Below, in pieces: positions 45,279 to 56,619 of a stretch of 64,000 nt of DNA. The notes beneath the pieces are model-generated. The model was not told the DNA's origin and made no database searches. It saw nothing but the letters and a program-made list of their open reading frames with translations. Within the stretch, counting starts at the first letter, position 1. Every line of letters begins with the position of its first letter. Made by a program: the position numbers and the translations under genes. The stretch comes from Spirometra erinaceieuropaei (Eukaryota; Platyhelminthes; Cestoda; Diphyllobothriidea; Diphyllobothriidae): contig CACRXP010000015.1 of assembly GCA_902702965.1 (NCBI GenBank), positions 2,635,448 to 2,699,447 of the forward strand, written 5' to 3'.

Positions 45279-45299
45279 TCTGTGTGTGTGTGTGTGAGC

Positions 45300-45337
<38 letters not shown>

Positions 45338-45350
45338 CAGAGACAGAGAG
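45279..45350. repeat. Compound (TG)n(AG)n(ACAG)n microsatellite
   Basis: TG, then GA, then CAGA units in direct succession. Confidence 0.95.
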
Positions 45351-46179
45351 TAAGGTTCACCTTCTGCACAATTTTTATGCATCTATTTAGTGCCCAATTT
45401 GCTTGTCGGGATCAATCTGACGAGCATCTAATTTATTATTAGACTCTTGAAGTCAAAGCATTGAAGACTACCAACTGGTGGAGTAACTCCTTCCTCTGGG
45501 ACGTTTCCTTTTTTAGAATACCTCTTGTAGCAATTCTCATCCGTGTGTGCGTGGCAGGGGTGCACATCGGCTTGGGCACAGCGGCTACGGCGTGCTCGCA
45601 GACCCCCGTTCATTCTGATACTGTTTTCCGGTTGGCAAACGTAAGATAATCTGCGAAAAATTAAGGGTTCACAGGATCAAGGCAATTGCATTACGGACGT
45701 TTCGGGGAGCTTGACCGACTCTCGCCACTGTCAAAGCGTTTAGTGCTAAAACCGACCAGAATTTTGAATAGACGGCCGAATTAGTTGGCCTTGGGCTGAC
45801 CAAATTTCTTCCTCCTTCGCTGCCTTGGCCTTCTGATATACTTTTGGGAATGTTGGTGGCCTCCTGTGTTGTGTGTCGTCACCTCAGTTGGAGCCGGTTA
45901 TGCGCGCGCTCCCCTTTTGGGTGAACTGGTCGACGGACCATATTTGATAGACAACTTATGAGGTTTCAGTGGGTGGCAGTATGTCTTTGGGTTGCATCAA
46001 ACGGCTACGAATTGTCGCCTGGGGTCGATGGGCAACGCCTATCCTGGCGGGTTGTAGCAGACGCGAAACCGCCTTGGAGACTAGGAATACTCCTCCAGAC
46101 TTCGCGTTGTTCTTCTTGTGGCCGTCATCTGTTTACTCGGCGCTTGCTTTTCTTGATAAAGTAGCTTGGGTGTGTGTGT

Positions 46180-46900
46180 GTGGCAGGGGTGCACATTGAT
46201 TTCGACTGGCGCGGCGTGAGCGTGCATCCCGAATGTTGGCGGTTGTTATGATTGCGCATTCCTGATAACGCCTGCCGGACCTCCCTCTCGCCCCTGTGTT
46301 TATCCAACGCATCTACTGCGTGATCCATTTTAAGCGCACGCCTTAGGGTTGCCTAATGTGTGGCAATCAGAGAGGTTACTTTGTTTTCATCTACGCGTGG
46401 GCGAAGGAAACTAAACACCAACATCTGAAAACAATGAAATGCTCTAAAATCGGGAAGAGGGATTTCCACTGGAGTATGACTCATACGACAGGCTTCATGC
46501 AACACGTAAGAGGACCCTAGTATATCGCCTTGTATGGCACACCGTGACAGCCGACAGGTTGACCATCGTAAACGGCGACGTCAGTGCAGCATCGGTGACT
46601 AGTACACGCGCCAGTAACTGCAGTCTCTCCTCCGCCCCGCTCACCTTGCCAAGCTACTGCCAAGGCGACTGGAGGTGAGCGTGGGCACATTGACCGACAA
46701 GGCCAAACAGTCCGTGTAAGTATGCAACACACAAGACCTGGCTCCCACTGCAGGTTTAACGGGCTGCGGTAAGGCGACTTGGACCTCACGTCAGTGGGGA
46801 TACCATAGAGGCCAAGTAAAAAGAGGACCTCTCTCAGTCCTGAGAGGAGGACCGAGTTATCCCCTCCTTTGGTAACCCTCCATGCCGCGACTGATGGACC
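46180..46900 (+). repeat. GC-rich dispersed repeat, two parts
   Basis: 46190-46345 has GGCGCGGCGTGAGCGTGCAT and CGAATGTTGGCG, as at 63940-64000. 46530-46890 has GACAGGTTGACCATCG, AGGCGACTGGAGGTGAG and the TCAGTCCTGAGAGGAGGACC block seen at 50040-50090. Confidence 0.5.
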
Positions 46901-46982
46901 CTCGGGGTCAATTTAATCACATCAGATATAGTATAATTAGGAATTCCCTGACCTGCTGGATGGATTCCCTGGTACCAGTCTC

Positions 46983-46984
<2 letters not shown>

Positions 46985-47048
<64 letters not shown>
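46985..47048. repeat. (CT)n microsatellite
   Basis: About 31 uninterrupted CT units. Confidence 0.97.
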
Positions 47049-47050
<2 letters not shown>

Positions 47051-49110
47051 CTCCTCCCATACATTAGGCCATTGTCCAAGTCTGTCAACCAGCGGCTGAT
47101 GGGATTGGGCGCGGTGGTGGTTTACGTGGCGTGAAGGCCTGTGTGTCACCACACGCAAGCACGGCGGTGAGTATTGGGTCGCGCGTACTCAGCGCTGTCC
47201 GATAAACGCGTGCCGAGAGCCGGACTGACCTCATTTTAGTCTGGCGTTACTGCAGCATAGCCTGTAGCGGGTGCCATTTCCTATACTCGCAGGCAGTGCA
47301 ACCTAACAACCTAACAAAAACTCTAAGAATGCCACACTGGTGTTTCTTGCGTAAGGATCCCCTGTGCGCCCCCCTCCCTCCAGCCGGATATGGGAATACA
47401 AGTGGCTTTGCGCTAAATTTTACGGACAGGGAATAGACAACCTTCCTGGAAATTAGTGCAAGACCACTTGTATTGAAGGCGACGTTGCCATTCGCCTGTC
47501 GTGCCGGCGGCGATCACGTAGGTGATCGTGGCCGTTTCCTATTATGAACTGGAAGATTTTTTGTGTTCGTCACGTGGCTGAAGTAGGCGCACTACTGATC
47601 ACAGCAAAAGTTCGTGTGCTCGCCGAAATTTTCTATGTCGTAAAAGCACTTTTCCTCCGGGTGAATAATCTTAAGCTCGCTTGGATTTATCGAAGAAGAC
47701 AGTGAGAAGTGGGTCTGGTGTTTCGGCATGCAGTTATGCCTGAGAAAAAGAAGTCCTGTGGTGACCGGAAACATCCATACGAAAAGATACGTTGCGCTGC
47801 TTCCCCAATATGCCTCTGCAGCAAACGTTACCAGTCACTGGCCAATAGATGAACGGCCTTGGAAAGGATGTTTTACTAGTTTTTGTCCTGACCAGGTCCT
47901 TGTTTTAATACACGCGTGCAACCAATGAGGTAATGCTCGCCTTAATCTGGCGTAGGGGACTGAGAGTGTCTTAACTGCAATCATCCACAGCACAACCTTC
48001 GCGCCCCTTTCTGTATTAAGTCTGTAAACAGGAGCTAAAAGGATCAAAAGGATAAACTCCGGTCATTAATTAGTTTTTTACTCCATGGTTCCATCTACAC
48101 TCGGGCCGCATATGGATTATCGTTTACTCTGATTGTCGTAACTTCTCGTAGTTAGAACGGGATGACCATCGCAGCTACAGTAGTCAAAAAAGTGTGCTGC
48201 AAAGCAAAAAGAGGGAAAAAGATTATCAGATGAGAAAACGTAGATCATATAGGGCTCAACTTGAGTCGGGAAGCTTGAGATCTTGAAACAACGCCCCTGT
48301 TACCGAATGTGTGATTTCTATTGCTAAGGTCCGGCAGGAAATAATCGAAAACGTGCTTTTGTTCGCATTATTACACCATCTGACCACCAAACACAGTCGG
48401 ATATAACAACGGAACGCATCCTTGATAGCATATGCAGTCTGTTATAAGCAGCGTGGCTTATCAATGCCATACGAGACTTCCTCCCAAGTTAGTAACACTC
48501 CTTTATTAATTCTTTTACTCAAAAGGTTCTTTTTCTAGCTGTGGCAGATTATGTCGCCATTTAAATGTATCGAATAACTCGCTTATGAGTGGCAAAATAA
48601 CCACTGAGCCACCGATCTGATCAGAAAAGGGTGAAATTTCATCTTCGTAATTCTTTCAGAATGCGCCAAAATACACTGTACGTGACTGAATATTTGGTCC
48701 GACGCGTACAGTGTTACTGTTTAGGAAATAAGCCTGACGCAGTCTTCCACTATTTATTTATTTTCCGTTGAGAGGATAATGTAATTTAGGCAGCTTCATT
48801 AAAATATTTATTTACGACAGCATACTTGACTGACTTTATTCAAGTCGCTTTGGCGCAGACTGACTAAATCAAGGTAGCTTGATACAGATCTCACGGGAGG
48901 CAAAGAAAGATGTTCCGATTTGCAAGCAGGACAGTCGCATCGACAAAGCGGAATTTTGATTGTGCTGTTTGTTTTTAAAGTACTCTGTGTCCAGTTCTAA
49001 ATTGAGACCGTCTGTGAAACAATTAGCACTTCAATCCCTGCAGTCACTGCATCTCCTGCCTCACATAAAAACTACTTCGCCTACGGTCGCCTATCCTCGA
49101 TATCTCTCTC
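47049..49110. other. Intergenic, no supported feature
   Basis: Short frames only; no shared repeat block or motif is seen. Confidence 0.3.
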
Positions 49111-49116
49111 TCTCAG

Positions 49117-49235
49117 CTGCAGATGTTCCCATGTGTAGCGCGTGGGTGGCACGCACAAGCGGGTTGTTTAACATCATCAACCACTTGGCCCAATCCGATC
49201 ACCAGCCTGCCGTTGGCCCAAAACGGTCTACCGGA
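49117..49235 (+). CDS. Candidate internal exon, unidentified
   Basis: A strong pyrimidine tract and AG (TCTCTCTCTCTCAG, ending 49116) precede 119 bases open in the frame AADVPMCSAWVARTS-like. They end at CCGGA|GTATGT, a good donor. The peptide matches no family I recognise and no partner exon is visible. It may be chance splice-like context in a low-complexity pyrimidine stretch. Confidence 0.17.
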
Positions 49236-49589
49236 GTATGTGAAAGGGTAAATAGCGGTGTTGGCACTGGGAATTTATCTCTACGGCAAACTAGCAGATT
49301 CCTCTTGACGTGCTTGGATCTATCACGGCGTGCTATCCGTCGCGATCTTGAAGTCTGCCATGTGACCGGTTAACTTGGTTCTTTTCTAGACTGGTCGTCA
49401 CTTCGCAAGTAATACGACCTTATGGTTGACCGGTAAGTGCGATTTCGACCAGGCCGTGTGGGAACACGTAGACGGACCATTTAGCCTTGCCGGCCGGTGC
49501 GTCCTTACATACCTCCGGTCGTCGTTGCATTTTCTTCCTATCGCATCAATGTAAGTGCTCAAGTATGCCTCACAATGAAGCAATTTATG

Positions 49590-50480
49590 CACAAATCACC
49601 GATGATACGCCCACCCCGTGGAGCACATGACAGTTCGACCATCGGTTTTGATGATGTCCACCGTGTGCCCCACAGTTGCAGCAGCAATGGGAGCAGGGAC
49701 GGTGACTTACGCAGGGGTTTATAGTGCCGGTAGACTTGCTTAGCATCTACCTACACTCTCTCCTCCTCCCTCGCCCGAGCCCGGTGTCAAGACAGTGTCA
49801 AGAAGACCGGAGACGAGAGAGGCCGCAGGTGGATGGCTCGGACGGATCCTCACCTTGGCGTTCCACCACACCCCCTGGCCCACACAACAAATAACCAGGA
49901 TTTCAACCAACACAAGAGAGATTTGGAGGCTGGCACGGCCGAAACCGCACCTGGGCGTGCCGCCAACGCCTGGCTCGGATCCCACACTGTGATGGGAGTG
50001 CCATAAAGGCCACATTAAAAAGGATCCATTGCAGCCTGACTCTCAGACAGCCTCCCGTCAAGGAGGAGGTCCAAGTTACCCCGTCAGTTGGCAACCTTCC
50101 AAGCCACGGTTTTTAGCGCACCGTGATAGCTTCAAGCGTGTCAGATTGTTTATAGTGAGGAGAAAGTGCGCTGAGTCCTCGACCTCACTCTCCCTTCCCA
50201 CTCCCACACCCCAGCCACTGTCCGAGCCGGTCAGCAGACTGGAGTGGGGAATGGGCGCGGTGGCCGTCATGGTCGACTGACCATGCCTGCGCGCGCCACG
50301 GCACGACCTGGCCCCCCATACACACAACACTAGGATTTCACACAACGGGGGTTAAACGGCGTGTCTCTCACTTGCGTGAGAGTGCCGTGGAAGGTGCTGT
50401 TTCAGCCCGTTCCCAGCCCACCAGTCCGCCAGTCCGCCAATCCACACGACACACACACAACCCGACGAACTGCGTAAACC
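49590..50480 (+). repeat. GC-rich dispersed repeat copies
   Basis: 49625-49905 is very similar to 7330-7610 (same order of GATGTCCACCGTGTGCCCC, GGTGACTTACGCAGGGG, AGGCCGCAGGTGGATGGC and CCCCCTGG). It is followed by the AGTGCCATAAAGGCCACATTA and GAGGAGGTCCAAGTTACCCC blocks. Confidence 0.6.
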
Positions 50481-50721
50481 GAGAGCGGGCGTCAATCAGC
50501 AACCTTCCTATCCACGAGGCTCGACGTGTCGGGATAATCTCGGACTCAAGTCACCCGTGCAGCCGAAGCCGAATGGGGACCGAATCGAGATGCGGACTTT
50601 CCACTTGCGTGGGAGGTGGCAGTTGGGTGCATGAAGTGTGTGAGTGTTGATTTCTGGTGGGATGATGGTGGTAGTGGAGGAGGTAGGGAGTGAGTGAATG
50701 TGTGGTGTGGCCAGCGGTTGT

Positions 50722-52713
50722 CTATCGCAGGTCGTCGTGGATGCGCATGTGGCCGAATAGGCCCATGCGACGCCTGAAAGTGCGAGGACAGTGTGGGCAG
50801 TTGAGACGAGCATGGTGGGTATAGGTGGGTGCTCCAGGCACTGGTTCGCCAGTCTCTGTGCGATGGATTCGCAAGTGACCGACCAGGCCGATGTGTGAGG
50901 TGAAGGTGCGGTCGCAGTGAGGGCAGGTGTAGTCGTGATCCTCATCTCTGGAGTCGGGGGAGGTGGTGGTAGTGTCGGTTGCTGTGCGCGGGACAGTCGC
51001 CTGAGCGGCCGCCGTTGGAGCAGTGGGCGAGGAGGAGGAGGAGGAGGAGGAGGAGGAGGAGGAGGAGGAGGAGGCAGGCGGGGGGACGATGGTTGGTGCC
51101 GTTCGAGAGGCGCAATTAATCCGAAGATGTCCAACAAGTCCGATTCGAGCCCGGAGTGTCCGTTGACATCGAGGACACGTTGGAGGCGGTTGTGCGGCGG
51201 CGTTGCTTACTGGGCGAAGTTGTGTTTTGCGGGCTTCACGTTTCGCTTTGTCGGCAGCGATGCGATTGGCTTCGTAGATCGCAGCGCCTGTCTTCACTGT
51301 CCTCCTCCAGGTCGGTCGATCGAGTGCGAGCTCCTCCCTGTTGGTCGGGTTGATTTGCAGGCATTTCAGGGAGGACTTCAGGGTATCCTTGTAACGGCGA
51401 ATCTGGCCTCCTTGACGGCGAGAACCAGTCGCGACGTCTCCGTTGAAGAGTCGTTTGGGTAGTCGCTCGTCGTCCATGCGCACCAGGTGGCCGCTCCAGC
51501 GCAGCTGAATTTGCCTCAGTATGGCGTAGATGCTGAGGATTCCCGTCTGTTCCAGCACATCAGTGTCGGGGATTCGATCTTGCCACTTTAGCCTCAGGAT
51601 GCGACGAAGACAACTGAGGTGGAAGTGGTTCAGCCGACGTGCCTGCTTTTCGTACACCGTCCAAGTCTCCGCTCCATACAGTAGTGTCGGCAGGATGACG
51701 GCCTTGTACATCTTCAGCTTCGTGTTCAGCTGAAGACGGTGGCGATTCCAAACTGTGCTTTGGAGGCGACCAAAGGCTTGACTGGCTTTCAAGATCCTGT
51801 TGGCGATTTCGTCGTCGATCTTGGTGTTGCGGGAGAGAGTACTGCCCACGTACGGGAAGTTCTCCACCACTTGAAGTTGGGTCCCATTCACGCTGATTTG
51901 CGGCGGCGCGTTGGGGGCTGTGGCCGATTTGGGTGGCGGTTGGTGCATCATCACCGTCTTCTGTGTGTTGATGACCAGACCGAAGTTCTCGCAGGCGGCG
52001 GAGGACAGGTCCATGCTCCGTTGCATCTCCTCTTCCGAGTCGGTGTTCAGGGCGCAGTCGTCGGCGAAGAGGAGTTCGTGAACGGTGGTTGTGGATACGC
52101 GCGATTGGAAGTGCATCCGCCGTTGATTCAGGAGGTGACCGTCCGTCCTGTAGGCGACGCGGATCCCGGGGCGTTCGTCGCGGTAGGCGTCCATCAGCAT
52201 GGCAGAGAACATAAGACTGAAGAGGGTAGGCGCCAGTAAGCAGCCCTGCTTCACTCCATTGGTCACTGCGAATGCCTCTGAGACAGCTCCGTTGTCCGTG
52301 ACTCGCGCCATCATACCGTCGTGCAGCTGACGCACCATCTGAGTGAATCGCTCCGGACAGCCGAATTTCTGCATGATCTTCCACAGTCCTTCACGATTCA
52401 CCGTGTCGAAGGCTTTCGTCAGGTCCACTAAGGTAGAATACAGATGGGTCCGCATCTCCTGGCACTTCTCCTGAAGTTGACGGGCGGCGAAGATGCTATC
52501 CGTGGTCCCACGATGACGACAGAAGCCGCATTGGCTTTCCGGCAGAAGGCCCTGTTCCAGATGGTTATTGAGGCGGTTGAGGAGGATTCGTGCGAAGATC
52601 TTCCCGGCGATGTTCAGCAGGGAGATGCCGCGGTGATTGTCGCAGACTTGGCGATTCCCTTTGCGCTTGTAGAGATGCACGATGGTTGCGTCTTTGAAAT
52701 CTTGCGGGACTTC
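50722..52713 (-). CDS. LINE reverse transcriptase with C-terminal zinc fingers (5' end in gap)
   Basis: A long open frame of at least 652 codons, open to the assembly gap at 52714, ends with TAG at 50722. Counting from Met at 52680, the reverse transcriptase fingers and palm occupy about 1-300: [20 protein letters not shown] at 18-37, motif [11 protein letters not shown] at 85-94, [14 protein letters not shown] at 142-155, and the catalytic FADD at 205-208. A thumb/connection region follows. Three C2H2-type fingers end the protein: a C2HC variant near 480-502, a C2H2 near 586-606 and a last one near 628-648, with a poly-Ser linker between the first two. The family's N-terminal AP-endonuclease would lie upstream, in or beyond the gap. 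No internal stop occurs, so this is a young copy. The GFR of motif 2 reads GFC. It is the source-type relative of the dead copies at 130-1301 and 2450-6140. I do not assign the clade firmly. Confidence 0.82.
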   Translation of the reverse strand, partial: EVPQDFKDATIVHLYKRKGNRQVCDNHRGISLLNIAGKIFARILLNRLNNHLEQGLLPESQCGFCRHRGTTDSIFAARQLQEKCQEMRTHLYSTLVDLTKAFDTVNREGLWKIMQKFGCPERFTQMVRQLHDGMMARVTDNGAVSEAFAVTNGVKQGCLLAPTLFSLMFSAMLMDAYRDERPGIRVAYRTDGHLLNQRRMHFQSRVSTTTVHELLFADDCALNTDSEEEMQRSMDLSSAACENFGLVINTQKTVMMHQPPPKSATAPNAPPQISVNGTQLQVVENFPYVGSTLSRNTKIDDEIANRILKASQAFGRLQSTVWNRHRLQLNTKLKMYKAVILPTLLYGAETWTVYEKQARRLNHFHLSCLRRILRLKWQDRIPDTDVLEQTGILSIYAILRQIQLRWSGHLVRMDDERLPKRLFNGDVATGSRRQGGQIRRYKDTLKSSLKCLQINPTNREELALDRPTWRRTVKTGAAIYEANRIAADKAKREARKTQLRPVSNAAAQPPPTCPRCQRTLRARIGLVGHLRINCASRTAPTIVPPPASSSSSSSSSSSSSSSPTAPTAAAQATVPRTATDTTTTSPDSRDEDHDYTCPHCDRTFTSHIGLVGHLRIHRTETGEPVPGAPTYTHHARLNCPHCPRTFRRRMGLFGHMRIHDDLR
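51029..51073. repeat. (GGA)n microsatellite inside the LINE ORF
   Basis: About fifteen GGA units on the plus strand encode the poly-Ser linker between zinc fingers on the minus strand. Confidence 0.9.
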
Positions 52714-52859
52714 NNNNNNNNNNNNNNNNNNNNNNNNNNNNNNNNNNNNNNNNNNNNNNNNNNNNNNNNNNNNNNNNNNNNNNNNNNNNNNNNNNNNNNN
52801 NNNNNNNNNNNNNNNNNNNNNNNNNNNNNNNNNNNNNNNNNNNNNNNNNNNNNNNNNNN
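52714..52859. other. Assembly gap (N)
   Basis: 146 N characters cut the LINE ORF. Sequence beyond the gap belongs to a different repeat, so the gap may hide a collapsed or misjoined region. Confidence 0.99.
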
Positions 52860-53051
52860 TTCGTCATTGCTGACTCCGTTAACATTTCTAATTCCGGTGA
52901 TTTTTGTTCCATTGTGCAGTGGCCGATTGCCCTAGGCCGGCTGTATTCCCAAAGAAGTATCTTCAGGTTGTGATTGCCTGTAAGCGTAGCAAATCTCGAG
53001 TAGAGACAGTACTTTGACGGATTTCTCGCTCAGAGAGTTACCGGAGATGTA

Positions 53052-53350
53052 CAGTAGGTGGGTTAATTCATGAAATGTCAACCGAAATTCTGAAATGCGT
53101 TTTCGTTTTGGATTTTAAAAAGTTTCTAATTATGAGATTTTTTAATACCGCGAAATGGCCGCTCATAAACGTCATGTCTCTGCGTTTACCAATTCGGTTC
53201 GTAAATTTAACAATATGGCTCAAATCCACTGCTAAATTTTATGAACCCCATATGGTCTCCCCTTAATACCGTAGAGAAATGTATGGATTTCCCTGCGCGG
53301 AAAATATACGGCTTGTAGTTTGGAAACCCTGAATGCAAGTATAACGGCAG
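53052..53350. mobile_element. Left half of a Tc1/mariner-type MITE
   Basis: It starts CAGTAGGTGGGTTAATTCAT after TA at 53050-53051 and follows the left arm and interior of the element at 8045, to the block GCAAGTATAACGGCAGGT. The right half is missing. Confidence 0.6.
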
Positions 53351-54249
53351 GTCGGGGTTCAGAATTAGCAAATCCCGAGTCGAGACAGGGCTTAGTTGGG
53401 TTTCTTTCTCAAAAAGTTACCGAGGATGTAGTTGTAGCCACCAGTCGCTCTCATTTGACGGTGAGACTTGATTTTGATGGAGAAACGACTTATTGCACAG
53501 CATCACGAGACCTTCATTCAAATCCTGGCTGTGCCTATTTCGCAGTCTGCGTGCGTATTCACGTCACCCCTGCTCACCAAAGTCATATTCTCACCCATTT
53601 GTTATTTCCTTCTATACGCAGTCAAAAAAAACAAAATAGCTTTTATCGGTGCTGGCACTTTGTTTAACACTTTAGCCTTGTTTTTGTCTGCATTTGCTAG
53701 GTCGCACCTGTGAATTTCGGACGTGTTTTAATAGACTCGCGCGGCATCGCTGCTGTTGACTAGCCTGCGTTCTAGACATATCCTGAGAACCACTGCGGTG
53801 GTCAGTCTGGACTTACTTATCCAAACAGACTTTGGCAGGAATGCACCACGATATTCAGGCAAACTCAGATTTCGGGATGCTGCCTATCCTTCTGCCTCCC
53901 GATAATAGTTGTACTTACTTACTCTTTGGTACGACTGCGATCGTGCCTGATCTAGCCGGCGTCGATGATGTCCCGAACTGTGCCTCCCCACGCGTGACGA
54001 TCCGTGGCAGCAGATCTGGATAAAAACTTCATCAGACCTCCCAATATCACCCTTAGACGGGTCTCTGACGAGCAATCCCGGCCTGTTCAGACGCTTTTGC
54101 AGAAGCAGGATTATAAACACCAGCGCCCCCCCGCCCCACGTCTTTGACTTGACGACTACATGGCAGCAGTTATTTGTCGAGTATTTTCGCCTTATATGTT
54201 GTCTAGTGTAAGGAGTTTAGTTATAACCGGCAGTCTATAGGTGGGCTCC

Positions 54250-54530
54250 GGTCAGATGTGGTTGTGGCCGCACCTGAGGGAAACAAAACCCAGCCACCCG
54301 TAATACGTGAACGGTGGTAATAGGGGTTTTTACAGGTCGGACCGCGGAACGCACAGGCAACGAGGTCAAGTAGTTGTATGCAAAAGAAAAGCTATTAGGA
54401 ATGCGCGGTTGTACTTTGAGTGGCTGAGAAATAGTCGCCATAACCCCGGACCGCTAACCCTAACCTCTAACTCAACACCTAACCACCGATCACAACAACA
54501 TCAGGTGCGGTTACATAACCACATCTGACC
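54250..54530. mobile_element. MITE with 30-bp inverted ends, copy 2
   Basis: It begins GGTCAGATGTGGTTGTGG and ends ACATAACCACATCTGACC. The interior includes ACGCACAGGCAACGAGG, TTGTATGCAAAAGAAAAGCT and a CCCTAACC-like run. It is the best preserved of the family. Confidence 0.65.
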
Positions 54531-55254
54531 GACTTTTGTCCCATAGTGCAGTGACCGATGACCCCAGGCTTGCTGTATTTCCAAAGAAGTATCCTCAGGT
54601 TGCAGGCACCCGTAAATGCAATAAATTTCGAGCCGAGACGGGAGTTAGACGGGTCTCTAATTCTAAGAGTTACCGGGGATGTAGTTATAGCCTTCAGCCG
54701 CTCTCATTTGAAGGTGAGACTTGATTTTTCTGGAGAATCTACTTATCATACTGCATCGCGAGATCGTCACCCGCCTCCTGGCTGTGTCTAGTTCACAGGC
54801 TGCGTGCGTATTTATGTCACCACTGCTCACCAAAGCCACATTCTCACCCATTTGTTATTTCCTTCTATACGCAGCCAAAAAAACAAAATATCTTTAGTTG
54901 GTGCAGGCTGTTTGGTTAACACTTTAGCCTTGTTTTTGTCTGCATTTGCTAGGTCGCACCTGCGAATATCAGATGTGTTTTAATAGAATCGCGCGGCATC
55001 GCTGCTGTTGACTAGCCCGCGTTCTAGACATATCTTGAGAAACACCGCGGTGGTCAGTCTGGACTTACTTATCCAAACAGACTTTGGCAGGAATGCACCA
55101 CGATATTCAGGCAAACTCAGATTTCGGGATGCTTCCTATCTTTCTACCTCTATCCAATAACGTCTTTAGATAGGTCTCTGATGGGCATCACTGGCACGTT
55201 CAGAGGATTTTACAGAAGCAGCTCTCATCAGGCCCACTTCCCTTCCTATGACTT

Positions 55255-55400
55255 GGTCAGATGTGGTTATATAGCCGCACCTGTAATACGGGGCCGGGGG
55301 TGATAGGGCTTTTTACAGGTTGGACCGGGGAACGAGGTCAAGTTGTACTTTGAGTGGCTGAGAAATTTTCGTCCTAACGCTAACTCGGTGTTGCCCCAAA
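55255..55400. mobile_element. MITE with 30-bp inverted ends, truncated copy
   Basis: The left end GGTCAGATGTGGTTATATAG and part of the interior are kept. The right end is lost. Confidence 0.5.
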
Positions 55401-55419
55401 AGGGTGCTATTACTGGCAG

Positions 55420-56600
55420 TTTCGAACCCAGTTTACCTGATGAGCAGTTGTCAAGTCTTGAAAGAAACAAACCAAGTCAACGTGTGTATGGTTGCTGGTC
55501 GGTTACGCGTCAGTCCGAAAATCATTTATTGTAAACACTCCCGCTCACTTCTGCTCAGTGAACACTGCTTCTGCACGTAGCTTGTTTATTAGCAGTCATC
55601 GGCCAGCCGTGCCCAACCGGGGTTCGCATGTCTTGAAACTCGCTTCCGGACCATTTGGCCCTATTCCTGAACCACGGACTGGTTGGTTAGTCGGGTGAGA
55701 TGGGAAATAGTAAGCATGCGGGGAGAGCAGGTCATCCATTGGTCGCAAAACGACCAGTAAGGATGCCGAAAGGAGTAAAAGGCCGGAAATAGTCCCCCTC
55801 CCCTCCATCTACCCTGTTTTTATTACCATGGCTGCGAAGAAAATAGAGTGAACTGCAAAGCACAACGAATCCAGCATGCTGCGCAAACTTGTCGGTGGAC
55901 GACTCTGTAGTGACGTTTAAGTCCGTTTTGTTTTAATCAGTTACAATACGTCTTTTAAAGAACTTGGCACAACTTTGAATGAGACCAAGAACAAGCGCGT
56001 ACATTTTTACCTGCTGACGACTTTGTTCTTATTTACTAGTTTGTAACTGTTGGGATACTGCTATCTTCATTTCCCTGATAGCATACTCACTGTGCCCAAC
56101 TAATGGGTTTATCACTTACAACTCTGTCACGAAAAATAACGCCGCAACCTGACATAGCTTAAGGAAAGCATGCAAACCAGCAAAAATAATGCGAGGTCAG
56201 ATAATACGGTTCGCTATCAGCAGTTGACATGGCTTTCCTGTTGGTCTGTAAAACACTTTGGAAACAAGCCATCTGGGTGTTTGGCAGTGTAACGACGGTT
56301 AGCAGTTTTAATAAAAGAACTTCTGGGTTTTGCAAAGCAGTAAGCAGAAATTAGTTCTTTCTTACATTTCCTTCTCCTAAGGGTTCAACTACGTTCCAGT
56401 TCTGGGCAAGGCAAGGTACTTATTTGTTGCCTAAATAATCCCCCCCCCCCATCCATACTGTAAGTAGACACAGAAAACGGGCATAAATGTCGCTGGTGTC
56501 TGCCCTCCCAAAGAGGAGGATTAGTGTGCGATAAGAACAATGACACTTCCCTGGCCTCAATCCGTCCATGGCGACCGCACCATCAATTCGTCCTGACCTG
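55420..56600. other. Intergenic with a weak repeat trace
   Basis: 55585-55625 (TTATTAGCAGTCATCGGCCAG, CCCAACCGG) looks like a scrap of the tRNA/hammerhead repeat on the minus strand, with core CCGAUGA. The remainder has nothing recognisable. Confidence 0.3.
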
Positions 56601-56619
56601 TCTTCACAGTCATCGCACT

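Larger units (their letters stand above)
52900..55420 (+). repeat. Tandem array of a roughly 1.25-kb repeat unit
   Basis: The unit head (TGCAGTG-CCGAT, CTGTATTnCCAAAGAAGTAT) is at 52900 and again at 54535. The body is nearly identical at 53362-53900 and 54618-55158, for example CCATTTGTTATTTCCTTCTATACGCAG and GACTTACTTATCCAAACAGAC. Each unit ends in a GGTCAGATGTGG MITE (54250 and 55255). The first unit is also interrupted by a Tc1-type MITE at 53052, with the head partly duplicated on its far side. Confidence 0.65.

Noticed and set aside
50508..51137. 209-codon proline-rich minus-strand frame
   Set aside because: It is a shifted reading of the zinc-finger end of the LINE and the (GGA)n tract.
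51560..52384. 274-codon minus-strand frame inside the LINE
   Set aside because: It is a shadow frame of the reverse transcriptase, which has the FADD and other conserved motifs in its own frame.
52565..52912. Minus-strand frame crossing the second gap
   Set aside because: Its residues near the gap are a shifted shadow of the LINE reverse transcriptase, and the gap makes continuity unknown.
55430..55475. Hammerhead-like CUGAUGAG followed by GAAAGAAAC
   Set aside because: No stem II or stem I pairing can be formed around the boxes.
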